Source: Methylotenera_A sp031422335 (lineage in GTDB: Bacteria > Pseudomonadota > Gammaproteobacteria > Burkholderiales > Methylophilaceae). From it: a stretch of DNA of 62,696 nt. Below the pieces are notes generated by a model. The model was not told the DNA's origin, did not search any database, and was given only the letters and a program-made list of their open reading frames with translations. Shown one piece after another: positions 8,588 to 17,552 of this stretch; the first letter of the stretch is position 1, and every line of letters starts with the position of its first letter. The DNA lies in assembly GCA_031422335.1 (NCBI GenBank), contig JANOQW010000030.1, forward strand, positions 1-62,696, given 5' to 3'. Position numbers and translations under genes: made by a program.

Positions 8588-9643
8588 TTATTTAAATGCC
8601 ACAAAAATCAAATAAATATTGGCGATTAAGAATAATACGCTGCCAATATAGCCAAACTTTCTATCTAAGTTTTGCGCACGTATGGTGTCATCCATATTCT
8701 CAGTTTCGCGGTCGTGTTCTATCCATTTGGTGGCGATAATCAGCTCGGCCATTAGGCAGATTAAAAAGATGTAACCCACCACATACAGCGCATCCATCAG
8801 GTTCATATATTGCAGCGCGGGTAAATCGTTACCGTTAGAAATTTGCAGCGCCACTAGTGACAAAATAGAGAATACGGCAATTTGAAAGCGGCTATCAATC
8901 AAGCGCGGGTGCAACATCAGCGCGAACATGGCACAAATAACTGCTAGCCAAATGGGTAAGATATTTTTAACAAACGAGGTGAGCGCGTTGCGATACACAG
9001 GCAAGTTAAATTCCATGCGCGAATACACGCCATTTTCTGTCATGCGCGTGTCGCCAAACTTGGTAGGGTAATTGTAAGCTTTTGATTCAAAAGAGGCTTT
9101 ACCGAACTCAAAACCTGGGATTTTTAGCGCTGGGTTGACGCTGACTTCTTCAATCTCGTACTGCAAGCCATTAATATCAGCCGCTACATCCTCCATTAAA
9201 ATCACCAAATTTTGTTTGTCGAACGGGTAAGAGCGCAAATTCATTTTCTCACTCATGCGGCCTTGAATATGCATCACCTGATATTGCCAGCCATCGGGCA
9301 GCGTTTCGGCTTTTTCTGTTGGTTTGGTATTTATCGTTGCCCACGATTCTGAGTGATTCATAAATTCAAAGCTGGCGGTGGGGTCAGCCTCACGGTCTTG
9401 CCACTTAAACCACATATAAAAATCCAGTAAATAATTGTTAGCATGCGTATCAATACTCTGCACATCGTTTAAATAAATACCCACTTTTACAATGGCAGGG
9501 CCGCTGGGAGCCGCCTCTGCTTTGGCTTCAGTGGCTTTGGTTTTTAATTCTTTGGTGATTTCAGCTGGGCTGGCTGCTTCAGTTTCGGCAACTGCAAGCA
9601 TGGGTAAAAGACTCATGAACACGCACAACAAAATTTTTTTCAT
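8588..9643 (-). CDS. prokaryotic pentameric ligand-gated ion channel (Cys-loop receptor superfamily) homologue
   Basis: 351 residues. A signal peptide (MKKILLCVFMSLLPMLAVAE) is followed by an extracellular ligand-binding beta-domain with the superfamily hallmark YPFDKQNL, here without the disulfide-forming Cys pair, as in GLIC and ELIC. Four membrane helices follow: ILPIWLAVICAMFALML (M1), the pore-lining IAVFSILSLVALQISNG (M2), LYVVGYIFLICLMAELII (M3) and VLFLIANIYLIFVAF (M4) at the very C-terminus. A charged M3-M4 loop (EHDRETENMDD) lies between the last two. The start at 9643 has AGGGGAT upstream. The ligand and ion selectivity are unknown. Confidence 0.85.
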   Translation of the reverse strand: MKKILLCVFMSLLPMLAVAETEAASPAEITKELKTKATEAKAEAAPSGPAIVKVGIYLNDVQSIDTHANNYLLDFYMWFKWQDREADPTASFEFMNHSESWATINTKPTEKAETLPDGWQYQVMHIQGRMSEKMNLRSYPFDKQNLVILMEDVAADINGLQYEIEEVSVNPALKIPGFEFGKASFESKAYNYPTKFGDTRMTENGVYSRMEFNLPVYRNALTSFVKNILPIWLAVICAMFALMLHPRLIDSRFQIAVFSILSLVALQISNGNDLPALQYMNLMDALYVVGYIFLICLMAELIIATKWIEHDRETENMDDTIRAQNLDRKFGYIGSVLFLIANIYLIFVAFK

Positions 9644-9769
9644 TGTTATCCCCTGTGGTGAATTATTGATAGCGCACTTTATTTTGCACTCAGCTTTTAT
9701 CATACTCAGATTTAGTGCAGTTTCAATGGCTATGGCAGCAAAAGTCACATGATTTTAACAATTTTATAC

Positions 9770-9798
9770 TTGAAACTTTTGCTAATTGTCGCTATCTT
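9770..9798 (+). promoter_or_regulatory. candidate sigma-70 promoter for the Bax-inhibitor-1 gene
   Basis: TTGAAA (-35) and TATCTT (-10) separated by 17 bases, about 40 bases before the start codon at 9839. Pattern-based only. Confidence 0.4.
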
Positions 9799-9838
9799 AA
9801 ACATATTGCTGTTTGGCAAGTTTTTATAAGGATACAAA

Positions 9839-10525
9839 ATGATAGATAACACGCAAGTATTAGGTCGCGATAGCACATTAGCCACAACGCAGAATAAAGT
9901 GTTGCGCAACACTTACATGATGCTTGGCCTCACCATGATTCCAACCGTAATTGGCGCAATTATTGGTATGGGCATGAACTTTAGTATTATTGCAATGCAC
10001 CCATTTATGGCGTTTGGCGCATTTATGTTGGTGACTATTGGCATGCAAATGGCCATTTCAGCTAATCGCAACAGCAGCGTTGGCGTTGTTTTGTTGTTTG
10101 TGTACACGTTTTTGCTGGGTTTAATGATGGGCCCAATTTTGCAACACGCAGCCAATTTAAGTAACGGCGCGCAGTTGGTTGGTTTGGCCGCTGGTAGCAC
10201 TGGTTTAATCTTTTTAAGCATGGCGGCCATTGGCGCCACCACCAAAAAAGATTTCAGCTACATGGGTAAATTTTTATCCATCGGTATTATCGTGGCATTC
10301 ATTGCCATTATGGCCAATATGTTCTTGCAGTTGCCTGCGTTCTCAATCGCAATTTCATCCATTTTTGTACTGATTTCATCAGCTTATATTATGTACGAAG
10401 TGAACCAAATCGTACGTGGTGGCGAGACCAATTATGTGATGGCAACCTTGTCATTGTTTATCAGCATCTATAATATTTTCACCAGTTTGCTGCATATTTT
10501 AATGTCATTTGGTGGTCGCGAGTAA
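9839..10525 (+). CDS. Bax inhibitor-1 / YccA family membrane protein
   Basis: 228 residues with seven hydrophobic segments, the hallmark of the BI-1 (UPF0005, YbhL/YccA) family; for example TMIPTVIGAIIGMGMN, GVVLLFVYTFLLGLMMGPI and SIGIIVAFIAIMANMFLQL. The C-terminal segment contains YIMYEVNQIVRGGETNYV, where the Asp/Glu residues correspond to the family's conserved acidic pair. Inner-membrane proteins of this family act as pH-sensitive calcium leak channels or as modulators of FtsH proteolysis; which applies here is unknown. AAGGA precedes the ATG and a strong terminator follows at 10553. Confidence 0.9.
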   Translation: MIDNTQVLGRDSTLATTQNKVLRNTYMMLGLTMIPTVIGAIIGMGMNFSIIAMHPFMAFGAFMLVTIGMQMAISANRNSSVGVVLLFVYTFLLGLMMGPILQHAANLSNGAQLVGLAAGSTGLIFLSMAAIGATTKKDFSYMGKFLSIGIIVAFIAIMANMFLQLPAFSIAISSIFVLISSAYIMYEVNQIVRGGETNYVMATLSLFISIYNIFTSLLHILMSFGGRE

Positions 10526-10552
10526 ATCAAACTAGTCGTTTTTAAGCTTGTT

Positions 10553-10580
10553 AAAAAACCCGCTTCGGCGGGTTTTTTTT
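10553..10580. terminator. bidirectional intrinsic terminator
   Basis: CCCGC / GCGGG stem with a TTCG tetraloop, flanked by six A bases on the left and eight T bases on the right. It serves both the plus-strand BI-1 gene and the convergent tadA operon. Confidence 0.92.
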
Positions 10581-10612
10581 GTTCGTCGTTGCAATAGCAA
10601 TGACAAAAGTCG

Positions 10613-11092
10613 TTAAATGTTGTTTTTAGGAGTGCGTTTGGCTTTAAAAAACTGGCTTAACACCATGCCGCATTCTTTTGCTTGCAATCCACCAATCACT
10701 TCTGTGTGATGGTTTAGCTTGGACTCGGCCATCAAGTTAATTACACTGCCGCAAGCGCCGGTTTTGGCATCGTTTGCGCCATAAACCAACTTAGCAATAC
10801 GCGCATGTTGTATGGCGCCAGCACACATGGCGCAAGGTTCTAGTGTCACATACAGCGTGCAATCGACTAATCTATAATTACCCAAATGCGCCGCAGCTTG
10901 GCGCATGGCCTGAATCTCGGCATGCGCAGTCGGGTCGTGCAAGCCAATCGGTGCGTTGCTGCCGCGGCCAATAATTTCATTATTTTTAACTACAATCGCG
11001 CCCACCGGTACCTCATTATTTTGCGCAGCCAAAGCCGCCAACGCAAGGGCTTGCTGCATGTATGCAATGTGGGTGCTGTTATCTTCAGTCAT
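10613..11092 (-). CDS. tadA: tRNA-specific adenosine deaminase TadA
   Basis: Zinc deaminase that converts A34 to inosine in the anticodon of tRNA-Arg(ACG); normally essential. 159 residues, usual size. Zinc and catalytic residues are H57 and E59 in TAHAE and C87/C90 in LEPCAMC. The ATG at 11092 overlaps the stop of the transglutaminase gene by 4 bases, so tadA is the last gene of the moxR - DUF58 - transglutaminase run and ends at a shared terminator. Confidence 0.96.
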   Translation of the reverse strand: MTEDNSTHIAYMQQALALAALAAQNNEVPVGAIVVKNNEIIGRGSNAPIGLHDPTAHAEIQAMRQAAAHLGNYRLVDCTLYVTLEPCAMCAGAIQHARIAKLVYGANDAKTGACGSVINLMAESKLNHHTEVIGGLQAKECGMVLSQFFKAKRTPKNNI

Positions 11093-13035
11093 GGTTTAAT
11101 AGTAAAGGCTTCTACGCTTTGTTGTAGTTGTTTTAATAAGTCTTCATTGGCAATATTGCCATATTGCAGCACATTATAGTTGCTGGCAATATTTAGAATC
11201 TGCTGTTGATAACTTGGAAATTGTTGTGCTGCACGCGCCGCAAAATCAAGTGCGCCTTCACCCATATTAGGCTGACAATTTACGCGCTTTAGCTTGCGTA
11301 AATATTGCTGATAAAGTTGTTGCGCGGGGTTGAGCTTGGCTTTCATTTGCCTAAATAAAAAGTAGCTTGTCGCCAACATCACCAACACAATTGTACCCAT
11401 CATGCCAAATACCAAATCCGATAACCCCAGCTTTTTACCGGTTAGCTTGTTTAAAAAACCCAGTTGTTTTTTGTCGTCATAGCCCAACACCCATTGGTTC
11501 CAGCCGTTGTTGATGCTATCAAAATTTAAAAATGCTTTTTTAAGTAGTGGAAAATCGCCCCTTGCCAGAAAAGGCAACTCGTCGTTGTCACGCAGCGCCT
11601 CGCTAATACCTTGCTCGATACGTTCAGGCGATACCGCGGCAGTTGGGTCGATGCGCACCCAACCTTGATTTTTTAGCCAAACTTCGGCCCATGCATGTGC
11701 GTCACTTTGGCGTACGATTAAATAGTTACCATTGGGGTTCAACTCACCACCTTGATAGCCCGTCACAATGCGCGCAGGCACACCTGCGGCCCTCATTAAA
11801 TAAACAAAGCTGGCGGCATAATGCTCGCAAAAACCTTTTTGAGTATTAAACAAAAAATCGTCAATCGGGTCATCGCGAGATATTGGCGGTCGCAGCGTGT
11901 AGATAAAATTTTGTTGGCGAAACATTTGCAGCGCTTGGTTGATTTTTTGTTCTGGGCTAAGATTTTGCCAAGCTTTTACCAATTCAAACGTGCGTGGATT
12001 TTCGCCTTCGGTTAGTTGCAAGCTTAGCACTTGTTCACGCTCGCTTAGCGCTTCGCCTAATTTATAAGTGCTGTATGAGCTGGCGCTATATCTTATACGC
12101 GTTCTCACTGGTTCGTTGGCTACTGCAGAATAATCATGGGTAAAACTGGCACCCACAGGCGCCAAAGTTGGCATATCTAATAGCAGCAACCAAGGGCGAT
12201 TATGCGGTTCCAAAGTAATCGTATAATCAATTGACGCGCCTTTGGTTGCTAATATTTCGTTACGCAAGCCGATGCTTTTGCTGGGCATGAGCCACTGGTT
12301 TTTATTTTGGTGCCACAACACCGGTCCGCGCCAATATAGCTGATTGTTTGGCGGCAGTTTATCTTTAAATTGCGCCCGAAACGCCACGCTGCTATTTTTA
12401 GTCAGGTTGCTAATTTCGCCAAATTTTAGGTTATCGCCCAAACCGGTCATGCCGCTGTAAGCATCTTGTGGTATGCCCCACAGCGGGCCTGGAATACGCG
12501 GAAACAGCACAAACAAAATCAGCATCACAGGTACTGATTGCAACAACATTTTACCTGCTAGTTTAGCCAAAAACTGCCAGCTTTGTGGTGTTTTAAGGCT
12601 CATATTAATCAGCGTTGCAGTGAGTAAAATAAGTGGTGGAATGCTTAAGCCAAAGGTGAGCATACTTTGGTTAAACGAAAACAAATTGCCGATTAAAAAG
12701 TAGGCCAGCATCACCGTGAGCATGTAGTCGCGCATTAAGCGCGTTTCTAGTAGTTTTAGCACCGTCATCAGTACCAGCAAGCTTAAGCTGGCATCACGGC
12801 CAAAACTATGAAAATTGAGCAAAATACCAAAACCTGTTAATAATGAAAGCATCACCAGCAACCAGCGATTTGGCATGAGCGTGGGGTTTTGAATGGCAAA
12901 ATAGCGCCAAGCGATGAATGCAGCACATACGGCAGTGACCCAAATGGGCAAATTGGGCGCGTGTATGGCTAAAATAAGCGCCAAGCTGGCCAGCAGCCAA
13001 TATAAATGTTGCGGGGTTAAAGTGGTTTTTTTCAT
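11089..13035 (-). CDS. DUF3488 / transglutaminase-like membrane protein (TgpA family)
   Basis: 648 residues. The N-terminal third has about six membrane helices (LYWLLASLALILAIHAP, YMLTVMLAYFLIGNLF, LQSVPVMLILFVLFPRIPG and others). A periplasmic transglutaminase-core domain carries the papain-like triad: C403 in KGFCEHYAASF, H447 in SDAHAWAEVW, and Asp in GWVRIDPTAA. A single helix (FGMMGTIVLVMLATSYFLF) and a short C-terminal tail follow. This is the layout of TgpA and of the transglutaminase that accompanies MoxR and DUF58 proteins. The substrate is unknown. It starts 2 bases after the DUF58 stop and overlaps tadA by 4 bases. Confidence 0.9.
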   Translation of the reverse strand: MKKTTLTPQHLYWLLASLALILAIHAPNLPIWVTAVCAAFIAWRYFAIQNPTLMPNRWLLVMLSLLTGFGILLNFHSFGRDASLSLLVLMTVLKLLETRLMRDYMLTVMLAYFLIGNLFSFNQSMLTFGLSIPPLILLTATLINMSLKTPQSWQFLAKLAGKMLLQSVPVMLILFVLFPRIPGPLWGIPQDAYSGMTGLGDNLKFGEISNLTKNSSVAFRAQFKDKLPPNNQLYWRGPVLWHQNKNQWLMPSKSIGLRNEILATKGASIDYTITLEPHNRPWLLLLDMPTLAPVGASFTHDYSAVANEPVRTRIRYSASSYSTYKLGEALSEREQVLSLQLTEGENPRTFELVKAWQNLSPEQKINQALQMFRQQNFIYTLRPPISRDDPIDDFLFNTQKGFCEHYAASFVYLMRAAGVPARIVTGYQGGELNPNGNYLIVRQSDAHAWAEVWLKNQGWVRIDPTAAVSPERIEQGISEALRDNDELPFLARGDFPLLKKAFLNFDSINNGWNQWVLGYDDKKQLGFLNKLTGKKLGLSDLVFGMMGTIVLVMLATSYFLFRQMKAKLNPAQQLYQQYLRKLKRVNCQPNMGEGALDFAARAAQQFPSYQQQILNIASNYNVLQYGNIANEDLLKQLQQSVEAFTIKP

Positions 13036-13037
13036 AC

Positions 13038-14021
13038 TTACACTAGCGCTAAAGCTTGCAAAGTCTCGTGGTAATGCGCCTCGCCGCTGTTTGGCGGCAA
13101 TGTTAAATTAGGCAACTTAAAGCCAAAACGTTGTTTGGCGGCGTGCGCGTCTATCACCCAGCGCGTCATTTGTGAAATGCGCGCTTCGAAATCTAAGCCA
13201 GATGTCATTTCCCAATCCAAAAGCAAAATAGTGCTGCCGTTGCCACGATATTGCTTGCTCAACATGCCGATGCCTTTACTCGAGGCTTTCCAATCGACAC
13301 GGCTGGGCGCATCGCCAATTTGGTAGGTTCTGTGGCCATCAAAATCTTCATCGCCACGCGCAATCATATTTTTGCCGCCGTTTTGCCCTGCGCTAGTAAT
13401 AGGCGGCGCAATATTACTATCGCTAGGTTTTGGATAAATTAAGACTTGCTGCGGGCTTTCTACATAAGCCCAAGCGTGAAATAGCGATAGTGGAAATTCG
13501 GTATGTAGCTTAATACGTGGTAGCACCTGCCAGCCACGATGTTGCGTTTTTAAGGGCAACAAAAAAACTTGGCTGTTGCTGCTAGTAATGTCGTGCGTCA
13601 CAATTGTATTATTTTCAAGCTGTGCAGCAATCGCATATCTAGCGCGGTTTTTAGTGTCTTGTAGTTGAATGCTTACATAAGCCACAGCGCCCGCAAATAC
13701 TGGTTGTGTAGGCAACACGCTTACTTGCAAATGTACTAAATTGCGCCAAGTGTGCAGCATGGCCATATTGCCAAGCGATGCTAGCAAAAACGTGACGTAA
13801 TAGCCCAAGCTGATGGAATAATTGATAGAGCCGACTAGCAATAAGACCAGCATGACCGCATATAAAATGCCCCAGCGCGTTGGCAGAATATAGATTTGAC
13901 GCGGGTTTAGAGTGGCAATATTATTGTCGCTTTTGGCAACGCGAAACCATGATTTTAAAAACTTAGGTTTCCAATAGTCAGGTGTTAAAAAACCTAGTTG
14001 CAAAAAACTAAAGCTAGCCAT
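13038..14021 (-). CDS. DUF58 domain protein
   Basis: About 327 residues. Two membrane helices near the N-terminus (YILPTRWGILYAVMLVLLL and SLGYYVTFLLASLGNMAML) precede the DUF58 / von-Willebrand-like region with the diagnostic FDGHRTYQIGDAPSRVDWKA and the following LSKQY. DUF58 proteins accompany MoxR ATPases and are thought to act as membrane-linked partners. The start is uncertain: ATG 14021 has no obvious ribosome site, and an in-frame TTG at 14093 would overlap moxR by 38 bases. The gene is the middle member of moxR - DUF58 - transglutaminase. Confidence 0.85.
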   Translation of the reverse strand: MASFSFLQLGFLTPDYWKPKFLKSWFRVAKSDNNIATLNPRQIYILPTRWGILYAVMLVLLLVGSINYSISLGYYVTFLLASLGNMAMLHTWRNLVHLQVSVLPTQPVFAGAVAYVSIQLQDTKNRARYAIAAQLENNTIVTHDITSSNSQVFLLPLKTQHRGWQVLPRIKLHTEFPLSLFHAWAYVESPQQVLIYPKPSDSNIAPPITSAGQNGGKNMIARGDEDFDGHRTYQIGDAPSRVDWKASSKGIGMLSKQYRGNGSTILLLDWEMTSGLDFEARISQMTRWVIDAHAAKQRFGFKLPNLTLPPNSGEAHYHETLQALALV

Positions 14022-14055
14022 ATTTACTGAAAAATGTGTACTTAAAAATAAGCGC

Positions 14056-14979
14056 TTAGCGAATCGCCACGCGCTCAAGTATCTGCTTGGCAATCTCGCT
14101 ATTTTCTGCCGCTAAACGATGCGATACCACACTGCCAAACACTGCTTGTACATCTTCGGGTATGACAAATTCGCGACCTTCTAGCAACGCCCAAGCTTGC
14201 GCGCACTGGCGCAAACCCAAACCAGCGCGTGGCGATAAACCAGTGCTAAAGTGCGTGCGCGTATGCAAAATTAAATCTTGCAAATAATCTAACAATTGAT
14301 CAGATACATGCACATTTTTAACCGAATTTTGCAATGATATCAGCGTGTTCACATCGCATACGGGCTGAATAGCAGTACCGCGTCCCGCTTGATTCTTCAG
14401 TAAAGCACGCTCTGATGCGGCATCGGGGTAGCCTAGCGTAATGCGCATTAAAAAGCGATCGAGTTGTGATTCTGGTAGCGGAAACGTGCCAATATGGTGC
14501 TTGGGATTTTGCGTGGCAATCACAAAAAATGGTTTGGGCAGCGCGTGTGTTTCGCCGTCTATGGTAATCTGGCTCTCTTCCATCGCTTCTAATAATGCGC
14601 TTTGTGTCTTGGGTGTGGCGCGATTAATCTCGTCCGCCAGTAACACATTGGTAAACACTGGCCCGGGGTGAAATTGAAACGCTGAAGTGGCGCGATCGTA
14701 CACCGACACACCAATAATATCTGCTGGCAATAAATCACTGGTAAATTGGCTGCGCCTAAAGTTTAAGCCCAGCACTTGCGCCAGCGCATGCGCTAGCGTG
14801 GTTTTGCCCATGCCGGGCAAATCTTCTATCAGCAGATGGCCGCCTGCCAAAACGCAAGCGAGCGATAATTTGATTTGCTGTTGTTTGCCTAAAATAACGC
14901 TGGAAGCAGCATGAATAACTGCTTGGATAGTATTTTTATTCGATGGCTCTAATGCACGTGAGAATTGATTTTGCAGCAT
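14056..14979 (-). CDS. MoxR family AAA+ ATPase
   Basis: 307 residues. The AAA+ core shows Walker A DLPGMGKTTL (about 53-62), Walker B LLADEINRA, and the MoxR signature SALLEAMEE and FVIATQNPKHHIGTFPLPES, with the lid domain after it. MoxR proteins act as chaperone-like ATPases that help mature enzyme complexes; in methylotrophs the founding member is linked to methanol dehydrogenase, but here the partners are the DUF58 and transglutaminase proteins. First gene of its operon, divergent from the pirin gene. Confidence 0.92.
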   Translation of the reverse strand: MLQNQFSRALEPSNKNTIQAVIHAASSVILGKQQQIKLSLACVLAGGHLLIEDLPGMGKTTLAHALAQVLGLNFRRSQFTSDLLPADIIGVSVYDRATSAFQFHPGPVFTNVLLADEINRATPKTQSALLEAMEESQITIDGETHALPKPFFVIATQNPKHHIGTFPLPESQLDRFLMRITLGYPDAASERALLKNQAGRGTAIQPVCDVNTLISLQNSVKNVHVSDQLLDYLQDLILHTRTHFSTGLSPRAGLGLRQCAQAWALLEGREFVIPEDVQAVFGSVVSHRLAAENSEIAKQILERVAIR

Positions 14980-14993
14980 AAGTGTTATTAACC

Positions 14994-15021
14994 TTGAAAT
15001 TTATTTCGCTTGACCTAATAT
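14994..15021 (+). promoter_or_regulatory. candidate promoter for the pirin gene
   Basis: TTGAAA and TAATAT separated by 16 bases in the moxR / pirin divergent gap, about 48 bases before the pirin ATG. Pattern only. Confidence 0.3.
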
Positions 15022-15068
15022 TAGCATACCAAAGTACTCAAAAAGTGACGCTGAAAGGCTGCTAAAAA

Positions 15069-15770
15069 ATGCAAATTCGACCATCACAAGACCGCGGACA
15101 CGCTAACCATGGCTGGCTAGACAGCTATCATTCATTTTCGTTTAATAAATATTACGATCCGAACTGGATGGGTTTCTCGGTGTTGCGTGTAATTAACGAA
15201 GATGTTATCGCGCCTGCACAAGGTTTTGGCACGCATTCACATGCCGATATGGAAATTATCACCTACGTGTTACAAGGCAATTTGGCGCATAAAGATAGTC
15301 TTGGCAACGTCGAAGTGATTCGTCAAGGCCATGTGCAGCGCATGACAGCGGGCACAGGTGTTTCGCATAGTGAATTTAATGCATCGGATACCGAACCCGT
15401 ACATTTGCTGCAAATTTGGGTATTGCCCAACCAGCAAGGCCTAAAACCGAGTTATGAAGATGGCTTTTTTAGCGATGAGCAAAAACAGAATAAATGGTGT
15501 TTACTGGCATCAGAAAATGCCGAACTGGGTTCATTAAAAGTGCATCAAGACATGGCATTATTTGCAGCTAAATTAAGTGAACGAAACCAGTTAGATTACG
15601 TTCTTAAAGAAAACCGTAGCGCTTACTTGCAAGTTGCCAGTGGTAATGTGGAAATTGATGGAAAGTCGCTTAACACGGGTGATGCAGCGATGTTTACTGC
15701 GGCAGAAAGCATACATATAATCGCAACTAATGACGCAGAAATACTGCTGTTTGATTTACCAATTGACTAA
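15069..15770 (+). CDS. pirin family protein (YhhW type)
   Basis: 233 residues, a two-cupin protein of the pirin family. The N-terminal cupin has the metal-binding set: two His in THSHADMEI, then AHKDSLGN and TGVSHSEFN. The opening RGHANHGWLDSYHSFSF is the family signature. Bacterial relatives such as E. coli YhhW have quercetin 2,3-dioxygenase activity in vitro; the physiological role is open. The gene ends 18 bases before the yceI start, and the pair sits ahead of an Old Yellow Enzyme and a nitroreductase, all on the plus strand, which fits a redox or xenobiotic block. Confidence 0.9.
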   Translation: MQIRPSQDRGHANHGWLDSYHSFSFNKYYDPNWMGFSVLRVINEDVIAPAQGFGTHSHADMEIITYVLQGNLAHKDSLGNVEVIRQGHVQRMTAGTGVSHSEFNASDTEPVHLLQIWVLPNQQGLKPSYEDGFFSDEQKQNKWCLLASENAELGSLKVHQDMALFAAKLSERNQLDYVLKENRSAYLQVASGNVEIDGKSLNTGDAAMFTAAESIHIIATNDAEILLFDLPID

Positions 15771-15788
15771 TTGTTTAGGAGAATAACG

Positions 15789-16393
15789 ATGAACTTAATC
15801 GCAAAAATAATAGGGCTGACAGCCGCTCTGCTATTGGCTTGCAGCCCAGTGTTTGCAGATCAAGAAGCCTACAGGATTGATGATTCGCACAGTTTTGCCA
15901 ATTGGAGTTTGCGTCACGTTGCGGCAAAACCTCTGGCACATTTAGCGATATTACTGGAAAAATCTTCATTGATAGTGAGAATTTAGCCAATTCTAGCGTA
16001 GAAGCAAAAATCAATATGCTCAGCGTCAACAGTAGCCATGCCAAGCGCGACAAGCATATTAAAGAAGCTGATTACCTAGACACCGACAAATTTGCCGAAA
16101 TGACGTTTGTTAGCAAAAAAATTGTAGCAAAATCTGCCACTGAAGGTGTGATGACTGGCGTGTTAACTTTGCATGGCGTTGCCAAAGAAATGACATTCCC
16201 ATTTAAAGTATTAGGTTTTGGAACAGACCCTTGGGGTGGTTACAGAACTGGTTTTGAGGCACACACAACGTTAAAAGCCAGTGATTTTGGTTTTGGTTGG
16301 GGCATAAAATCTAACGCCTCAGTGGGCGATGATATTGAAATTACGCTGCTGATTGAAGGTGTGAAGTTGCCACCTGCCAGTCCGATTAAATAA
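15789..16393 (+). pseudogene. yceI: YceI family periplasmic protein, interrupted by a -1 frameshift
   Basis: YceI proteins are periplasmic lipocalin-like isoprenoid-binding beta-barrels. The ATG at 15789 has AGGAG upstream and opens a signal peptide (MNLIAKIIGLTAALLLACSP), then YRIDDSHSFANWSLRHVAAK. After the run AAAA at 15926-15929 the frame is lost and a stop follows at about 15986. The rest of the family sequence (TSGTFSDITGKIFID through LHGVAKEMTFPFKV and SDFGFGWG) continues in the next frame to 16393. Adding one A to the run restores one 201-residue protein. Either a homopolymer sequencing error or a real, recent null allele; the remainder is intact, which favours error or very recent mutation. 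Confidence 0.85.
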
Positions 16394-16460
16394 AATCCAC
16401 TTAAATAAGCCCACTTAAGAAATTTACTTATATTTTTTAAAAATTAACCAGGAGCAGCAC

Positions 16461-17540
16461 ATGGCATTAGATTTATTTAGCCCAGCAAAATTAGGCGCTA
16501 TTAGCCTTAAAAATCGTATGGTGATGGCACCATTAACGCGTAACCGCGCAGGCGAGGGTGGCGTGCCGCAAGATTTGAACGTGACTTATTATGCACAACG
16601 TGCGACGGCAGGCTTAATTGTGACAGAAGCCACGCCTATATCGGCCATGGCGCATGGTTACCCCGCCTTGCCAGGTATTTATACGGGTGAGCAAACTGAC
16701 GGTTGGAAAAAAGTAGTAGATGCCGTGCACGCCAAAGGCGGCAAAATTGTGTTGCAGCTTTGGCATGTAGGTCGTATTTCGCACCCAAGCTTGCTACCTA
16801 ACGGTGCGTTGCCAGTTGCACCATCTGCAATTAAACCTGCAGGCAAAGCCTTTACATACAAAGGTTTGGTTGATTATGTTGAGCCGCGTGCTTTAGAAAC
16901 AACTGAATTGCCAGCTATTGTGCAAGATTATGCATATGCTACCAAATGTGCGCTGGAGGCTGGTTTTGATGGCGTAGAAATTCACGCCGCCAATGGCTAT
17001 TTGTTAGACCAGTTTTTGCGCGATGGCAGCAACAAGCGTACTGATAACTACGGCGGCAGCTTTGAAAACCGAGCGCGTTTATTGATGGAAGTGACTGCGG
17101 CAGTAGTGGCAGTGGCAGGTGCAGATAAAACTGGCCTGCGCTTATCGCCCGCTAATCCTTTTAACGACATGCAAGATAGCAACCCACAAGCGCTATTTAA
17201 TTATGTAACAGAGCAGCTTAATCAATTTAACTTAGCTTACTTGCATGTGGTAGAAGGCGGTATTGCTGGTGGCGGCGAGGCCAAGCCATTTGATTTTGTA
17301 GAAATGCGCAAACACTTTAATGGCAGCTACATGGCCAACTTGAGCTACGACAAAGTACGTGGTAGCGCCGCTATTGCAAGTGGCCATGCCGATGTGATTG
17401 CTTACGGCGTGCCATTTATTGCTAACCCAGACTTGGTAGAACGCTATAAAACCGATGCACCGCTGAATGAAGCCAATTCTAAAACCTTCTATGGTGGTAC
17501 TGAAAAAGGTTACACTGATTATCCATTTTTAAGCGCCTGA
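16461..17540 (+). CDS. Old Yellow Enzyme family NADH:flavin oxidoreductase (NemA/OYE-like alkene reductase)
   Basis: 359-residue FMN-dependent TIM barrel, full length. Signatures: MVMAPLTRNRAGEGGVP near the N-terminus, LWHVGRISHPSLLPNG, the substrate-binding pair in EIHAANGYLLDQFLRD, and the FMN-phosphate site near ASGHADVIAYGVPFIANPDL. Family members reduce activated C=C bonds, nitroesters or nitroaromatics using NAD(P)H. AGGAG precedes the ATG. It lies 12 bases upstream of a nitroreductase gene, so the two are probably co-transcribed in an electrophile or xenobiotic reduction block. Confidence 0.92.
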   Translation: MALDLFSPAKLGAISLKNRMVMAPLTRNRAGEGGVPQDLNVTYYAQRATAGLIVTEATPISAMAHGYPALPGIYTGEQTDGWKKVVDAVHAKGGKIVLQLWHVGRISHPSLLPNGALPVAPSAIKPAGKAFTYKGLVDYVEPRALETTELPAIVQDYAYATKCALEAGFDGVEIHAANGYLLDQFLRDGSNKRTDNYGGSFENRARLLMEVTAAVVAVAGADKTGLRLSPANPFNDMQDSNPQALFNYVTEQLNQFNLAYLHVVEGGIAGGGEAKPFDFVEMRKHFNGSYMANLSYDKVRGSAAIASGHADVIAYGVPFIANPDLVERYKTDAPLNEANSKTFYGGTEKGYTDYPFLSA

Positions 17541-17552
17541 AAGATATACGCC

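Noticed and set aside
9492..9752. Plus-strand open frame opposite the N-terminus of the ion-channel gene
   Set aside because: It is the reverse of the channel's signal peptide and Ala/Glu-rich segment; no ribosome site, and the channel reading is well supported.
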